From NCBI GenBank assembly GCA_033002965.1, contig JAURVB010001711.1:1-64000 (forward strand): a stretch of 64,000 nucleotides of DNA, read 5' to 3'. The DNA is from Piper betle. Its lineage: Eukaryota; Streptophyta; Magnoliopsida; Piperales; Piperaceae. Below are positions 46,041 to 64,000 of the stretch, one piece after another; position 1 is the first letter of the stretch, and each line of letters starts with the position of its first letter. The notes beneath the pieces are model-generated. The model saw nothing but the letters and a program-made list of their open reading frames with translations. It ran no database searches and had not been told where the DNA came from. The position numbers and the translations under genes are program-made.

Positions 46041-49000
46041 ATGAACCGGAGCTCCTCGGAGTGGGCCTTCCAGAGGTTCCTCCAGGAGGCAGATCCAGCC
46101 GGAGACGACGGCGTTCGCGCTGGCGACGACGATGTCGAGCTCGTGGAGGTCAAGAAGCGGCCGGCGCCGGCGGAGGCGGCCCCGAGGCCGCTGCAGCAGC
46201 GTTCGGCGCCCGGCGAGTCCGGGGAGGACCAGCAGGCGGCTCTGCGACGGCAGCTCAACATGGCCTGCGCCGCCTATGCGATTGCGAGGGTATACACATA
46301 TGCTCATCTTCTTCGATTGTTTGTTTGTGTTTTTTCTGTTTGATTGATTCGTTTTTTATGGATGGATGGGTGAGCGGTGACGTTTGTTATTGTATGCAGA
46401 TTGATTGGTGGGGTTTCTGGTATATGTGTTTGGTGCATGATTGCTTTTGTTTCGGTTTATTGATTTGTGTTGTGGATGTGGATGAATTGGTGATGTAATT
46501 TGGGGGGAATTGTGGTTTGTATTTGATGATTGCGCGATGGCCAGTTTGGTTGTTAGAATCCCTACCTTGATGTTCAGATCATGTGCTTCCTGGTTGAGTT
46601 CTTTAGGATTTGTGAATCTCAATGTCATTTGTGAATTAGAAAATGCATCACATTTATTTTTGGTTCTGTTAATTGATTCATTTTGTTTTTTCCTAGGGTT
46701 TGTGAATCTCAGCGTCATTCGTGAATTAGAAAATGCATTAAATTTTTGTTTCCGTTTATTGCTTCGTTTTGTGGATGGATGAATGGTGATGTTTGTTATT
46801 GGGATCAAGTTTAAGGCTTCGTTTTGTATTATCGTGTTTGAATGAGTCAGTGACCATGGACAACAATGTATTAGAGATACGTTTGTGCTTGTCTTGATTA
46901 AGATTGAGAGCTGTTATCTCATATCTCCATTTAGTACATAGTTGGTAAGGAGCTGAAGCCACTGATTTGAATGGAAATGAGGACTTTTTTATTAATGAGA
47001 TTTTACTTGTAAGTAGTGGAAAATTAGGAATACTGGTGATGATAGCATGTTTTGGAACAGTTATGTTTCTTTGTTGATGGCTAGTAATGTTTTTTAACAG
47101 GCATCTGTTTTGAAGAATGAAGAACGTTCCCCACTGGCTGATAATAGATCCCCAGCATCTGAATCTTCACAGATTGAAACACAAGCTAATGATGAAGGTA
47201 AATGTCAACCAAGTTTGTCAATTCTACTTAAAATGGTCGCTCTTACTGGTTTGTTCCTAATGGCTAACATGTTAATCCTTGATTTTTTTTGACCTTTCCA
47301 TCATGCATTATGAAAATGGATACATTTCTTTTTCTAACTCTGAGCATCAATGACTTTTTGTCTCATTCGTATAAAAATTTGTTGGGCTATCTTCGATTGG
47401 TGGTGTTTATGTGGAAAACATAAAAAGAAGTCTACCACTTCCCTTTGGTCACTTTTCAGAGATTGATAGAAAAACATTAATTTGCAATGATTGGAAAGTT
47501 TCTTGTTTGATCTTTTGTTGAAAAAATTAGAACTCTTCCTGACGCTGACTATTGTTCTTTTGCACCTAGAAAACCTTCAACTTATGAACTATCCTATTGA
47601 TTAAAGTGGCTTTCATGTAAGAAATGTGTTGCTGATGCATTGCTATTGCAAATGGTGTTCAGATCGACTGTTTTTGTTTGTTTTTTAAAAGGTTTTGTAT
47701 TCATGACTTTTTTAGTTTTTGTAGTTGGAATCATAGATTTCTTGAAATAGCTCACTTTGGACAATTCACCATCATCATTGTGCAAGACCATTCAAATGTG
47801 ACTTGCTTAATTCTTGTGACTTCCAGTTCAACATCTGTTAGCAAATAAACTGATTGTTATTAAGGATCTTTCATCATAGGAGATGGAAATTTCTTATGAA
47901 ATATGTCTGAGAAATCTGTTGTAGGATCAGTGGGAGTACCATCATTATCAAATATACAGAAACAGCCTGCAAACAAAACAAAGCCTGCCACTAGTTGCTC
48001 ATCAAGAGAGCTATCTGATGATGATGAGATGGAGGCAGAAAATGAAACTACTGACCCTAAAGATCCATCTGTGGAAAAGCGTGCAAGGAGGTATTGACAA
48101 GATTAGGAAATGTGTTCTATTGTTCAGTAAAATAGTCACGGAAAGGGGATTTGGTGTTATGGCAAAAACACATAAAATGTCTAAATATGGATGCTTCTTG
48201 GATTTTTCTGGGTTCTTTCTGATTGTTTTTTTTCTAACTTCAGAATGATCTCAAATAGAGAATCTGCTAGAAGATCTCGAAGAAGGAAGCAAGCACATCT
48301 TAGCGAGCTTGAGGCACAGGTCAGTTACTAGTCTTTTTGGATCTGATGTACATCATTTTTTTAGAAGAAAAATCTTTTCAACCAGAGAGTTTTCTCGATG
48401 ATTTTTAAGCAAACTAAAATGTGATCGCAATTTTTGAGGGTTTTCTTACTTTGGGCTTAGTGAGGTAGGATGATTCTAAATGTATTAACTTTGAAAATAT
48501 TACTTTGGCCGATATCTGGGATGTAACTCGGTTGGCGTAAATTCACTATGGGCAATGAACATTTAAATTACTCGCAAACTAGGAAATTGTTGTTCAATAA
48601 TGTTACCTATCTAGATAGGCCCATCAGGAGCACTTAGTACGAGTCCATTAGTTTTATGTTTTGAATGAAGAGCCATGAAATTTTCAGATTAATGAATAAA
48701 TACCTCCTACTTGATTTTTGCTTTCTATCACTGTCATCCCATTTGGGCAAATGATTGTATTCTCCTGCCAAGTAGTTGTATGGCTTCTACCTTGTAGAAA
48801 ACACTCTATTCCGACAGTTCTTGGTGTTGATAACCCCGAGCTTGATTTTCTCAGAAATTATATTTGATAAATAATATATGTTCGTCTTGGTTAATTTTTT
48901 GGTGAGGAACCGGAGTTTTGCCCCAACATATATCAAGTTTTGGTCCGATTTGAACTTGTACCTCTGTATCAATACTTATTCTTCTTGCAGGTTGGCCAAC

Positions 49001-49457
49001 TAAGGGTTGAAAACTCATCTTTGTTGAAGCGTTTGACGGATGTAAGTCAAAAGTTCAATGAAGCTGCCGTGGATAACAGAATCCTGAAAGCAGATGTGGA
49101 AACACTCAGAGCAAAGGCAATGCCCTTTTACTATTGATTATTAATTTCTAAAGATTTTGGTACGATAATAGTGTTTTTGTTTTCTTCTGTTTTCAGGTAA
49201 AAATGGCGGAAGATACTGTTAAAAGAGTGACGGGAATAAATCCTTTGTTTCCAGCCATTATTGATATGTCACCCATTGGCATGCCATTTGCCGGCAGTCC
49301 ATCCGACACTGCAGATGCTGCTGTTCCCGCTATCCAGGAAGATCCTAGACACTTTTTTCAACCAACTCATGAGCAAATGCTTAATTCTGGGATGCATGAG
49401 ATTGCCTCTGCTTCCATTGTTAAAGACGATCAAAATCCCAGCTCTAAAACTAGCTAA
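45891..49457 (+). CDS. group C (Opaque2-like) bZIP transcription factor
   Basis: Exons: 45891-46289, 47101-47197, 47925-48090, 48244-48319, 48991-49116, 49197-49457; 374 residues. The N-terminus [15 protein letters not shown] and [15 protein letters not shown] are conserved group C activation motifs. The basic region is [15 protein letters not shown] with invariant Asn225 and Arg233, followed by a long zipper (Leu243, 250, 257, Val264, Leu278, 285) and [13 protein letters not shown]. The protein binds ACGT-core or related elements as a homo- or heterodimer (group S1 partners), controlling seed storage, amino-acid and energy-response genes in known relatives. Residues 21-50 are an uninterrupted glycine tract from 30 GGC codons. 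The last intron begins GC rather than GT (49117), supported by the conserved RAK-VKMAED junction. The first exon is strongly GC-rich, the rest AT-rich. Confidence 0.93.
45951..46040 (+). repeat. (GGC)30 coding microsatellite
   Basis: Ninety bases of pure GGC in frame in the bZIP first exon, encoding 30 glycines between PPQSP and MNRSSSEW. Confidence 0.97.
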
Positions 49458-51436
49458 GTCAGCTCCATTGCAACGGGTAGCCAGTTTATAGCACTTGCAG
49501 AAACACATTCGCAAAGGCGTGGAAGCTCTTGTAGGTTTATTACATGGAATGCCTGATGAGTCTCTTGACGGTGGCATTGCTCAGTGCTCATGTCTGACGT
49601 TCCCGTTCTTCTGCCCAATGGTAAAAAGCAATAAAATTGCCCTTCTGGTTTTATGATACTTAACTAGATGATGAACGATTAACTTGGCCGTAGGATTACT
49701 ATTCATGGATCATTTGATTTCATAGACTTGATTAATTTGATGGCAGCTAATTACCAGCTTTGAGCAATCTAGGTTTTCGGTTAAGTTCAGACTTAAATTC
49801 CGTTGAGCATGACAATTATCGAATCTCTTCGTTATAATAAAGAAAACAAATCATTATTAATAATATTAATTGTCAGGAGCTTGTTTTATGACAATATCGA
49901 TTAACCTTGTTTGAAGGGCGATTTGCTCACTTTACTAAATTATATTTTACCCTATTAAATAATAATTCCACTCATTAAACTCGTAATCATATAATTAATT
50001 CAACCTCCCGATCCCATTGGCTGGGCAAACGTTCATGAAAAGATTGTTTGGATTTACAAGAAAAGAGTCGCTTGGGTTTATTCATAATTCATTCTTTAAT
50101 ATTACATTTTTTTATTTGATTTCATTTATTTATTTATTTTTTACGAATCCGACAAAAATTGAATATTTCATTAAGCTCCAGGGTGGTGGCATAAAGGGTT
50201 TTCTTTCTTTTCTTTTCTTTTTTAAAAAAAGGAAACTTACACATACTACAATAACGACGCTAGTGATGGGCAAGAAAATTACCATACTACAATAGCATAT
50301 GTTCAATTTTTACCACTTTATATATCATAAAGTCAACAATATTAAGCTGGTTAAAAATTACCAGTCATCTAAAATACTTTTCTACTCCTAAAATATAAAA
50401 TATTCTGACCATTTAAGTTATGACAATCTAATATTACAAAGTAGAAAATAATTAAATAATATAAATTAAGTAAATTCATGAAAGCAATATTTGGACAATA
50501 AAAATTCCAAGATTACTGTTAAGGCCGAAAAGAATTGAACTCTATAATTATATATATATATGTATATATATATATATAATAACTAAATAATATTTAATTA
50601 AATTGGTAAACCTGTTTGGTAGAACCTTCTAATGCCGCCGTTATATTTAAAGTCGGTTTAGTTTGAATTAATCAAGTTTTTATCATTTTTTCTTTTACAA
50701 TGAATAAGTACTTTCTTATTTTTATTACATTTAATTCAAAATGTTTGGTAAATCTGTTTATCCGATGACCATTTACAGCCCAACTATCCTCAAACTCAAC
50801 AGCAAAAATTATATCCAAAAGCATTAAACACATACGCCAGACAGCCGAATTTTAGTTGACAAAGTAACTTCCATCTACTCCAAAATATTGCCAAACACAA
50901 CTACTTACTACTTTTCATCAGATTGATGACACACAGCATGAAGGATTGCTCTTATAAAAAAGAGGAGTTCCGTGCCCACAAATTTTGGCAATGGCATGAA
51001 GGATTTTATTTGAACTACATTTTTCTAGAACTAAATAGTTGCTAGCATCCCATTGCCATTCATGTATTCATGATTTGGCCTCTCACAGTCACTCTCCTGA
51101 AAAGTAAATTTTAACCGTTACTATAACTGCAACTCATGAGTTTTTTGATACAAACAAATATTGGGTATTCTAGGGGCAGTTTTACAAGAAAAAATACAAA
51201 CGAATGACTGGTAATGTAATTACCTCTCTCACATATTTTACGGCACTAGTTTTACAGGCACTAATTTTGGATAAAGAATTAATAATATTGCAGATCCTCT
51301 GGTCAGCAAGTACATATATAAATTAGCTCAAACCGATGAAGTTACAATGTCATTTACATTCGTTTATTTGTAATATACAAAGAGTTATGGATGCTTACCT
51401 GCCAAGCCCAACAAGATGAGAAGCAAAATATGTACA
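49458..51436. other. convergent intergenic region between bZIP and GCN5
   Basis: Contains the 3' UTRs of both genes, which converge here. AT-rich middle with a TA microsatellite at about 50550-50578. No further gene seen. Confidence 0.6.
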
Positions 51437-58072
<6,636 letters not shown>

Positions 58073-59540
58073 TTCCGTCGCCGGCCGCTCTCCGGCTAGG
58101 GTTCCGGCGACTCCCGCTAGGGCTCCGGCGCTACTTATAATGTGGAGTCACAGATTGGGCGGCTCGTGAATAATATATATATTTTGTGGTAGGCCGCTCG
58201 TGAATATTTGTCTTTCAGGTCGGTTCGTGGTGGTTTGATTAGACTCGATTTAGTTTGATTTAAAATTTAATTATTTAAATATTCGAATTTAAATTGTAAT
58301 TTTATGAATTTAGCTCGAACAAAATAATATTTAACTCAATTTGATTATAATTTAAACTGGATTTAAAATTGACTCTTAGCTTGACTTAAATATGATTCGA
58401 TAATATAATATAATAATATATATAATAATATTATTTGTTATTCAAAATATATTTAAAATTATAAATAAATATTATTATTAACTACGTATTAAAAGAGGGT
58501 GGTCGTGAGCGTGTTTTATTTTTTATTTTTTGTTTTTCTTATTAAATTTGGGTCGTCCTTGTAATCGAACAATCCATAATAAAATTTGAGACAAAAATAT
58601 TATCGGCCCCTGACTAAGATAATCTATATATATATATATATATTAATAAGTTTAATTTTAGCTAGTTATACTTATTTGTATACAATAAAATACAGTATTA
58701 TTTTTTGTTGGATACATGTACAAGAAAGTACAAGAAAAATAGAAATCGAGCGAGACAGCTAATGAACTACTTTCAAGCTCCCAAACGTCGATTTTTAACA
58801 TATATGTTCAAAACTCGTTCGATATCGAGTTCGAACGAACTTTGAGCTATTTAAGTCGAGTTCGAACACATTCATTTGAACTCAAAATGAGTACGACTCG
58901 CTCAGTCATTTAGTAGCCCTATATATTTTTGAGCCTTATCAACCAATCGGATAGGGTTTAAATTTTTGGGAGATATAACATGTGCAAAAATATTCGGAAT
59001 AATATGGATTTGGCATTCGATCCAAATAAGCTATATTTATAAAAATTATATTTTAAAAATATATAAAATAATAATAATAATTTTTATTTTTATATTAAAA
59101 TCTTTATTAATTAATCGGGTCCAAAGTTCTTATTTTCTTTATTTTATTATATTTTACTTATTATAAGATTCATATTTGTATATAACATTAATGACTTATT
59201 TATATCATGTTCATAGATTTATTTTGCAACAAATTTGAGTCACGGGTTTTATACTCATAAACCGATCGGTTCAATCATCGATTCGAGTCGAGCGCTCCCT
59301 CCCTCCCTCCCTTCCCTGATGTTGGGCCACAGGCAATAACTATTTTGCCACCACTTGCCAGAACGGAGCATAGAAATGCTCGTGACTATGGTTACAATTA
59401 TAAAATAATCAACCAAGAGCCAAGAGTCCTGCTACAGACTTGGACAACATCTAGGCATGCAATGAATTAATCCCATAAAAGCTATCATGGTGCAAAAACT
59501 TGTTCATCTTCCTATAATATACAAGCAAGGCCCAGTGGCT
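58073..59540. other. GCN5 promoter and repeat-rich spacer
   Basis: 58073-58170 is the likely GCN5 leader/promoter. 58200-58930 is rich in GAGTTCGAAC/ACTCGA words and ends with CGCTCAGTCATTTAGTAGCCCTA, resembling the right end of the hAT element at 33975; a left end and target duplication were not identified. A CCCT/CTCC microsatellite lies at about 59294-59316. Confidence 0.45.
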
Positions 59541-59727
59541 TGTTGTGAAAAGCAGGTTAATTTTTTCTGATGTGGAAGATCAGTGTAAATCGCAATCACA
59601 GAGCATACTAAAATAAACCTAGAGCTCAGAATGCCAACTAGCCCAAGGAAAATTTTTTCTGATGTGGAAGATCAACGTAAGCCGCAACTATAGAGAATAC
59701 TAAAATAAACCTAGCTCTGATACTAAT
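59541..59727 (-). mobile_element. copia leader: primer-binding site, duplicated leader segment, LTR-end fragment
   Basis: Directly beyond the LTR on the minus strand comes TTAGTATCAGAGCT, close to the tRNA-iMet primer site (TGGTATCAGAGC). A ~65-bp leader segment then occurs twice (59650-59719 and 59559-59624; TTTTTTCTGATGTGGAAGAT in both). At 59541 TGTTGTGAAAAGCAGGTTAA resembles the LTR end (TGTTGTGCAAAATAGGGTTAA). Confidence 0.65.
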
Positions 59728-60176
59728 TGTTGTGCAAAATAGGGTTAATTTCCACCAAAGATAACAAGTTCTCTTTGAGAACTATTATCTAAGTGACTAG
59801 CGTAAAAATGATTGTACTAAAAATCACTCCAAGATAAAATTCCCAAAAAGTGTGGTGTGACACACTAGTCCACTTAAAAACCAACGCCTAGATAGAATTT
59901 TACAAAGACAAGTAATTTTAATAGCACAATCATTAACAACAACAATACCTGACAATAACTATTAAATAGACACAAAATAAAACACTAAAGCTAAAATAAT
60001 ATTTCACTAATTAATGAAATATTACAAAGAGAGAGAGAAAGAATAAATTTCCAATGGAAGAAGAGAAGGCAATTTTGAGATGGATTGAAGTAAAGGGGGA
60101 AGAGTCCTTTTTATGGGAAGAAGACTCCTCCCATATCCCTAAAATTCCCGATGTGGGATTTTGGTAATATACAACA
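59728..60176 (-). mobile_element. Ty1/copia LTR
   Basis: On the minus strand it starts TGTTGTATATTACC and ends TTTTGCACAACA: TG...CA ends with matching 6-bp inverted tips. It is preceded by a purine-rich tract (AAAGTGGAGAA) expected before a 3' LTR, and followed by a primer-binding-site-like sequence expected after a 5' LTR. Length 449 bp. Confidence 0.85.
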
Positions 60177-63100
60177 ATTCTCCACTTTGACAAAATTTCA
60201 TATAATTCTCTCACAAATCTAACTTTCAATAGTGTGTGCGAACTTCATCTTTTAATTTGTAACAATATTGACCAAGTCTGAACAATGTTTAAACTTGACT
60301 GCAGTTACCACTTTTGTCATCATATCAGCAGGATTCTCAGTGGTCCGAATCTTCTGGATTATGACTCCACCTTCTTCTAGAATCTCTCGTATAAAATAAT
60401 ATCGAACATCGATGTGCTTCGTCCTTGCATGGTAAACCTGATTCTTTGCTAAATGAATAGCACTCTGACTATCACAATGTACTTTAATATACTTTTGTTC
60501 CATTCTTAGTTCACCAAGTAACCTTTGAAGCCAAATTACCTCCTTTACAGCCTTTGTAATTTCCATATACTCTGCCTTTGTAGTAGACAAAGCCACTATT
60601 GACTGTAAGGTGGACTTCCAACTGATTGGTGCTTTTGCAAAAGTAAACACATAACCTGTAGTTGATCGCCACTTGTCCAAATCACAAACATAGTCAAAAT
60701 TACGATACCCAACTATATCCTGACCATCTTTATCATCCTGCTAAAATACTAATCCAACATCTAAGGTATTTAGAATATACCGTAGAATCCATTTCACAAC
60801 TTGCCAATGCTCCTTTCCAGGATCATGCATATACCTGCTCACAACCCCAATTGCCTGTGAAATATCGGGCCTCGAACATACCATTGCATATATCAAGCTA
60901 CCAATAGCACTTGCATACAGTACTTTTGTCACGTATTCCCTTTCTGCATCATTCTTTGGTGACATGAAAGTACTAAGCTTGAAATGAGGAGCAAGTGGTG
61001 TACTAAGTGGTTTTACTTCTCATTTATGCCAAAACGTTTTAGTACCTTCCTCAAATATTCTTTCTGAGACAAACAAAGCCTCCCCAATTTCCTGTCTCTG
61101 GATATCTCCATGCCGAGAATCTTCTTTGCTTCACCAAAATCTTTCATCTCAAACTCCCTATTCAGTTGAGTCTTTAACTTCTCAATTTTTATCTGACTCT
61201 TGAAATCTATCAGCATATCATCAACATAAAGAAGAAGATATATATAAGATCCATCTTGCAGTTTGTACAAGTACATATAGTGATCATATTTGCTCCTCGA
61301 GTACTTCTGCCTTATCATGAACTTGTCAAATCGCTTGTACCACTACCTCAGAGATTGCTTCAATCCATATAGCGATTTGTCCAATTTACACACCATCTTT
61401 TCTTTTCCAGCAACTTTGAATCCATCTGGCTGAGACATATAGATTTCCTCTTCCAAGTCTCCATGTAAAAATGCAGTTTTTACAACGATATGAACTAGTT
61501 CCAAATCCAACTATGCCACTAAAGCCAATAAAATTCTGATGGAGGAATGTATTACAACTAGAGAAAATACTTCATTATAATCAACTCCCTCCGTCTGAGC
61601 GTAATCTTTAGCCACCAATCTTGCTTTATAGCGAACATTATCCTTGTCAAGAAATCCATCTTTCTTTGCATATACCCATTTGCACCCAATTGTCTTTTTC
61701 TTTTCGAAAGACTAGCTAGTTTTCATGTTTGATTCTTTTGAAGGGATTGCATTTCTTCCTTCATGACAATCCTCCACTTTTCTTGTTTCTGAACTTTGAA
61801 CTGCTTCATTATAAGTGGCAAGAACATCATTAGTTGCAATTGGTGATGTAGAAGAGACCATATCAGCATAGCGAGCAGGTTGTCTACTGGTTCTCTTTCT
61901 CTTCCTTTGTGCAATTGATTCATGTTGATGTGGAGGTTCTCGGGTTTGAACCTCTTCCTTATTTGACTCTTCTTCTATCATAGGAGAGTTATCATCAGTT
62001 TCTGCATTTGCTAGGACCATTCGGTTGCCATCAAACTCCACTTTTTGGGAGTACAATCTGTCTGCTTCATATTTTCAGAAGTCACCTTTCTCAACATGGT
62101 AGATTCATCAAAGGTAACATCGCTGCTGAAGATTACTTTCTTTGTTTCTGGACACCAAAGACGATAGCCTTTCACACCAGAGGTGATCCCCATAAATATT
62201 GCCTTCTTTGCTCTTGGATCCAGCTTTGACTCCTTAACATGGTAATATATAGTGGAACCAAACACATGAAAGGAATTATAATCTGTAGCAGCTTTCTAGA
62301 CCATTTCTCCAATGGAGTTTTACCACCAATAGCAGTAAATAGTAAACGATTAATAAGGTGACAAGCATATACCAAAGCCTCAGCTCAAAATTCTTTACCC
62401 AACCCAACATTGGACAACATACACCGAACCTTCTCCAGCAAAGATCAATTTATTCGCTCTGCCACCCCATTCTGTTGTGGTGCATATCTAACAGTAAAGT
62501 GTCTGATAATGCCTTCATCTTCATAGAATTTTAGAAATGGATCATTTTTGAATCCTCCACCATTGTCTGTTCGAAGACGTTTGACTCTGCCAGTTTGAGT
62601 CTTCACCATCTTTTTCCATTTCAGGAAAATTCCCAACACTTCATCCTTCATCTTCATCATTTACACCCAAAATCTCTGGGAGAAATCATCAACAAAAGAA
62701 ACATAATAGTGTTTACCTCCCAATAAAATTGTCTTAGAAGGCTCCCATACATCTGAGTGAACATAATCCAAAATACCTTCAGTATCATGGATTGTTGTAC
62801 CAAATTTCACCCTTGTTTTCTTCCCTTTGATACAATGCTCACAAAAAACTAATTTGCAAGCCCGAGCTTCTTTTAATAATCCTTGATCTATCAGTAATTT
62901 CAACGATTTTTCTCCAGCATGCCTCAAGTGCATATGCCATAACCTAGTTGCTTCTAACTCTTGATCATCAATAGGTGTTGTTGTCGCTGCTGCTTCCCCA
63001 ATAATTGTTCTACCCATAAAGTAATACACATTATTTCTTTTACGGATCCCCTTCATCATCACAAATGCACCAGAGATGAACCTCATTATCCCATCTTTTG

Positions 63101-63437
63101 CCCTTCAAAACCTTTTGGCTCTAATGTTCCCACAGAGATGAGATTCTTTATCAAATCTGGCATAAAATAAACACCTATTAAGATTCTGGTTGATCTATTC
63201 TGATTCCTCAAGTGAATTGAACCACTCCATATGTGACAAGAGGGGCATTATTTGCTGTGTAGACAATTCTACCTTTTAGATCTTTAAAATCAAAGAACCA
63301 TTCTTGATTGGGCGTCATATGATGGCTACAAGCAAAATCTAGCAACCATGAACTAAAATTGTTAGTTGATGGTGTGGCAGTAATTGAAAGATCTGAATCT
63401 GTATCATCACACTCAGCTACATTTGCAGCAACCTTTT
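60177..63437 (-). mobile_element. decayed Ty1/copia polyprotein (protease-integrase-RT-RNase H)
   Basis: Read on the minus strand in copia order: a protease remnant (HHMTPNQEWF, near 63290-63350), an integrase zinc finger and core (HMHLRHAGEKSL, CEHCIKG; RLRTDNGGGF; YAPQQNGVAERIN) at 62440-63086, reverse transcriptase (AQTEGVDYNEVFS near 61600; LLLYVDDML at 61200-61240), and RNase H (LSTTKAEYMEITKAVKEVIW) at 60252-60680. Many stops and frameshifts separate the pieces, so it is inactive. The gag region is absent because the element is cut at 63437 by another repeat. Confidence 0.92.
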
Positions 63438-64000
63438 TGTAACACCCCGTTTCGGCTCACCCGTGAACCGACCCGGAAATGTCACCGGCGACCGAACCAT
63501 TCGCTAATCTACTGGGTTCGGTTAAGCCGACCCGGATCTGCCCTCGGTGTCTCAAGATGGAGATGCAAACATGAAATGTATGGATGGGATGCGTGGGTTC
63601 TAACGTAGTCCTACATGCATGCTATGATGTACAAGCAAAGACAAGACAAAATAATAAAGGAGAAACCAAAAGAAAATATATACTATTTTATAAAAAATAC
63701 GGTAACACATAATAATCTATCCTGACATTCAACCATTATCTCATTCATTTTTACCTGAGCCGAGTCTGAACTCCAAGGCTCCCTACTCATTCATATTTAT
63801 CCATTTATTTCATATCAAGCAATTTATCTAAACAAACATATCAAAATTATCATCACGTAGCAATAACACACCGTCATTATAGATTACACACGGCAGGTAC
63901 ATGTGTGCGTGGTTCCGTGCTGCTCCTCCGCAGTCCCGACAGCTTTTATCCCTCGCATTTCTCACCTACATATATATAGAAAAACCGTCAGTAACGAGTG
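63438..64000 (+). mobile_element. Ty3/gypsy LTR-like repeat, copy C (runs off window)
   Basis: Starts TGTAACACCCCG directly after copia sequence and ends at the window edge with ACCTACATATATATAGAAAA and CGTCAGTAACGAGTG, matching the start and internal motif of copy A (read on its minus strand). It is thus the third copy of this family and appears inserted into or joined to the copia element. Confidence 0.65.

Noticed and set aside
45687..46498. Long overlapping frames encoding poly-Arg, poly-Ala or poly-Pro over the GGC tract
   Set aside because: They are other-frame readings of the GGC repeat and GC-rich exon; only the Gly frame has conserved bZIP motifs on both sides.

Overview
This is nuclear DNA from a flowering plant. 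Genes are intron-rich with GT-AG (one GC-AG) introns, intergenic DNA is very AT-rich and full of plant transposons, and the proteins are plant-specific types (SBT subtilase, group C bZIP, AGC VIII kinase). GC-rich first exons in the bZIP and GCN5 genes next to AT-rich introns hint at a monocot, but this is an inference.

Layout. 1-7.6 kb holds no gene: two inverted copies of a Ty3/gypsy LTR-like repeat, a perfect hairpin and a hAT-type MITE. 7.7-10.8 kb (+) is a six-exon ubiquitin-conjugating enzyme of the UBC15-18 group. 12.6-19.4 kb (+) is an eleven-exon SBT5-type subtilase with a one-base frameshift near its C-terminus. 19.4-25.1 kb is degenerate repeat DNA with a ~55-bp minisatellite. 25.1-28.0 kb (-) is an AGC VIII (D6PK/PK7-type) kinase. 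30.7-33.4 kb is a mosaic of plastid-derived fragments (rRNA-operon spacer or intron, rps7, clpP, trnI intron, psbJ, trnD, ccsA) bracketed by ~260-bp direct repeats, followed by a hAT element with a perfect 8-bp target duplication. 34.4-39.5 kb is a tandem array of a ~765-bp monomer with a dimeric higher-order pattern. 40.0-41.9 kb (+) is a short Pumilio/PUF protein; 43.4-44.4 kb (+) histone H2A.Z; 45.9-49.5 kb (+) an Opaque2-like group C bZIP with a 30-codon GGC tract; 51.4-58.1 kb (-) the GCN5/HAG1 histone acetyltransferase in 13 exons with two small frameshifts. 59.5-63.4 kb (-) is a decayed Ty1/copia element cut at its 5' side by another gypsy-like LTR that runs off the window.

How the genes relate. 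These are independent eukaryotic transcription units. H2A.Z, bZIP and GCN5 sit within 15 kb and all act in chromatin or transcription, but nothing in the sequence shows co-regulation. The novel material is mainly structural: the direct-repeat-flanked plastid mosaic and the adjacent higher-order tandem array. Three small indels disrupt otherwise conserved reading frames; two are single missing bases in C/G runs, so sequencing error must be excluded before any gene is called dead. All exon models were read by eye from splice consensus and remembered family conservation; no alignment was run.
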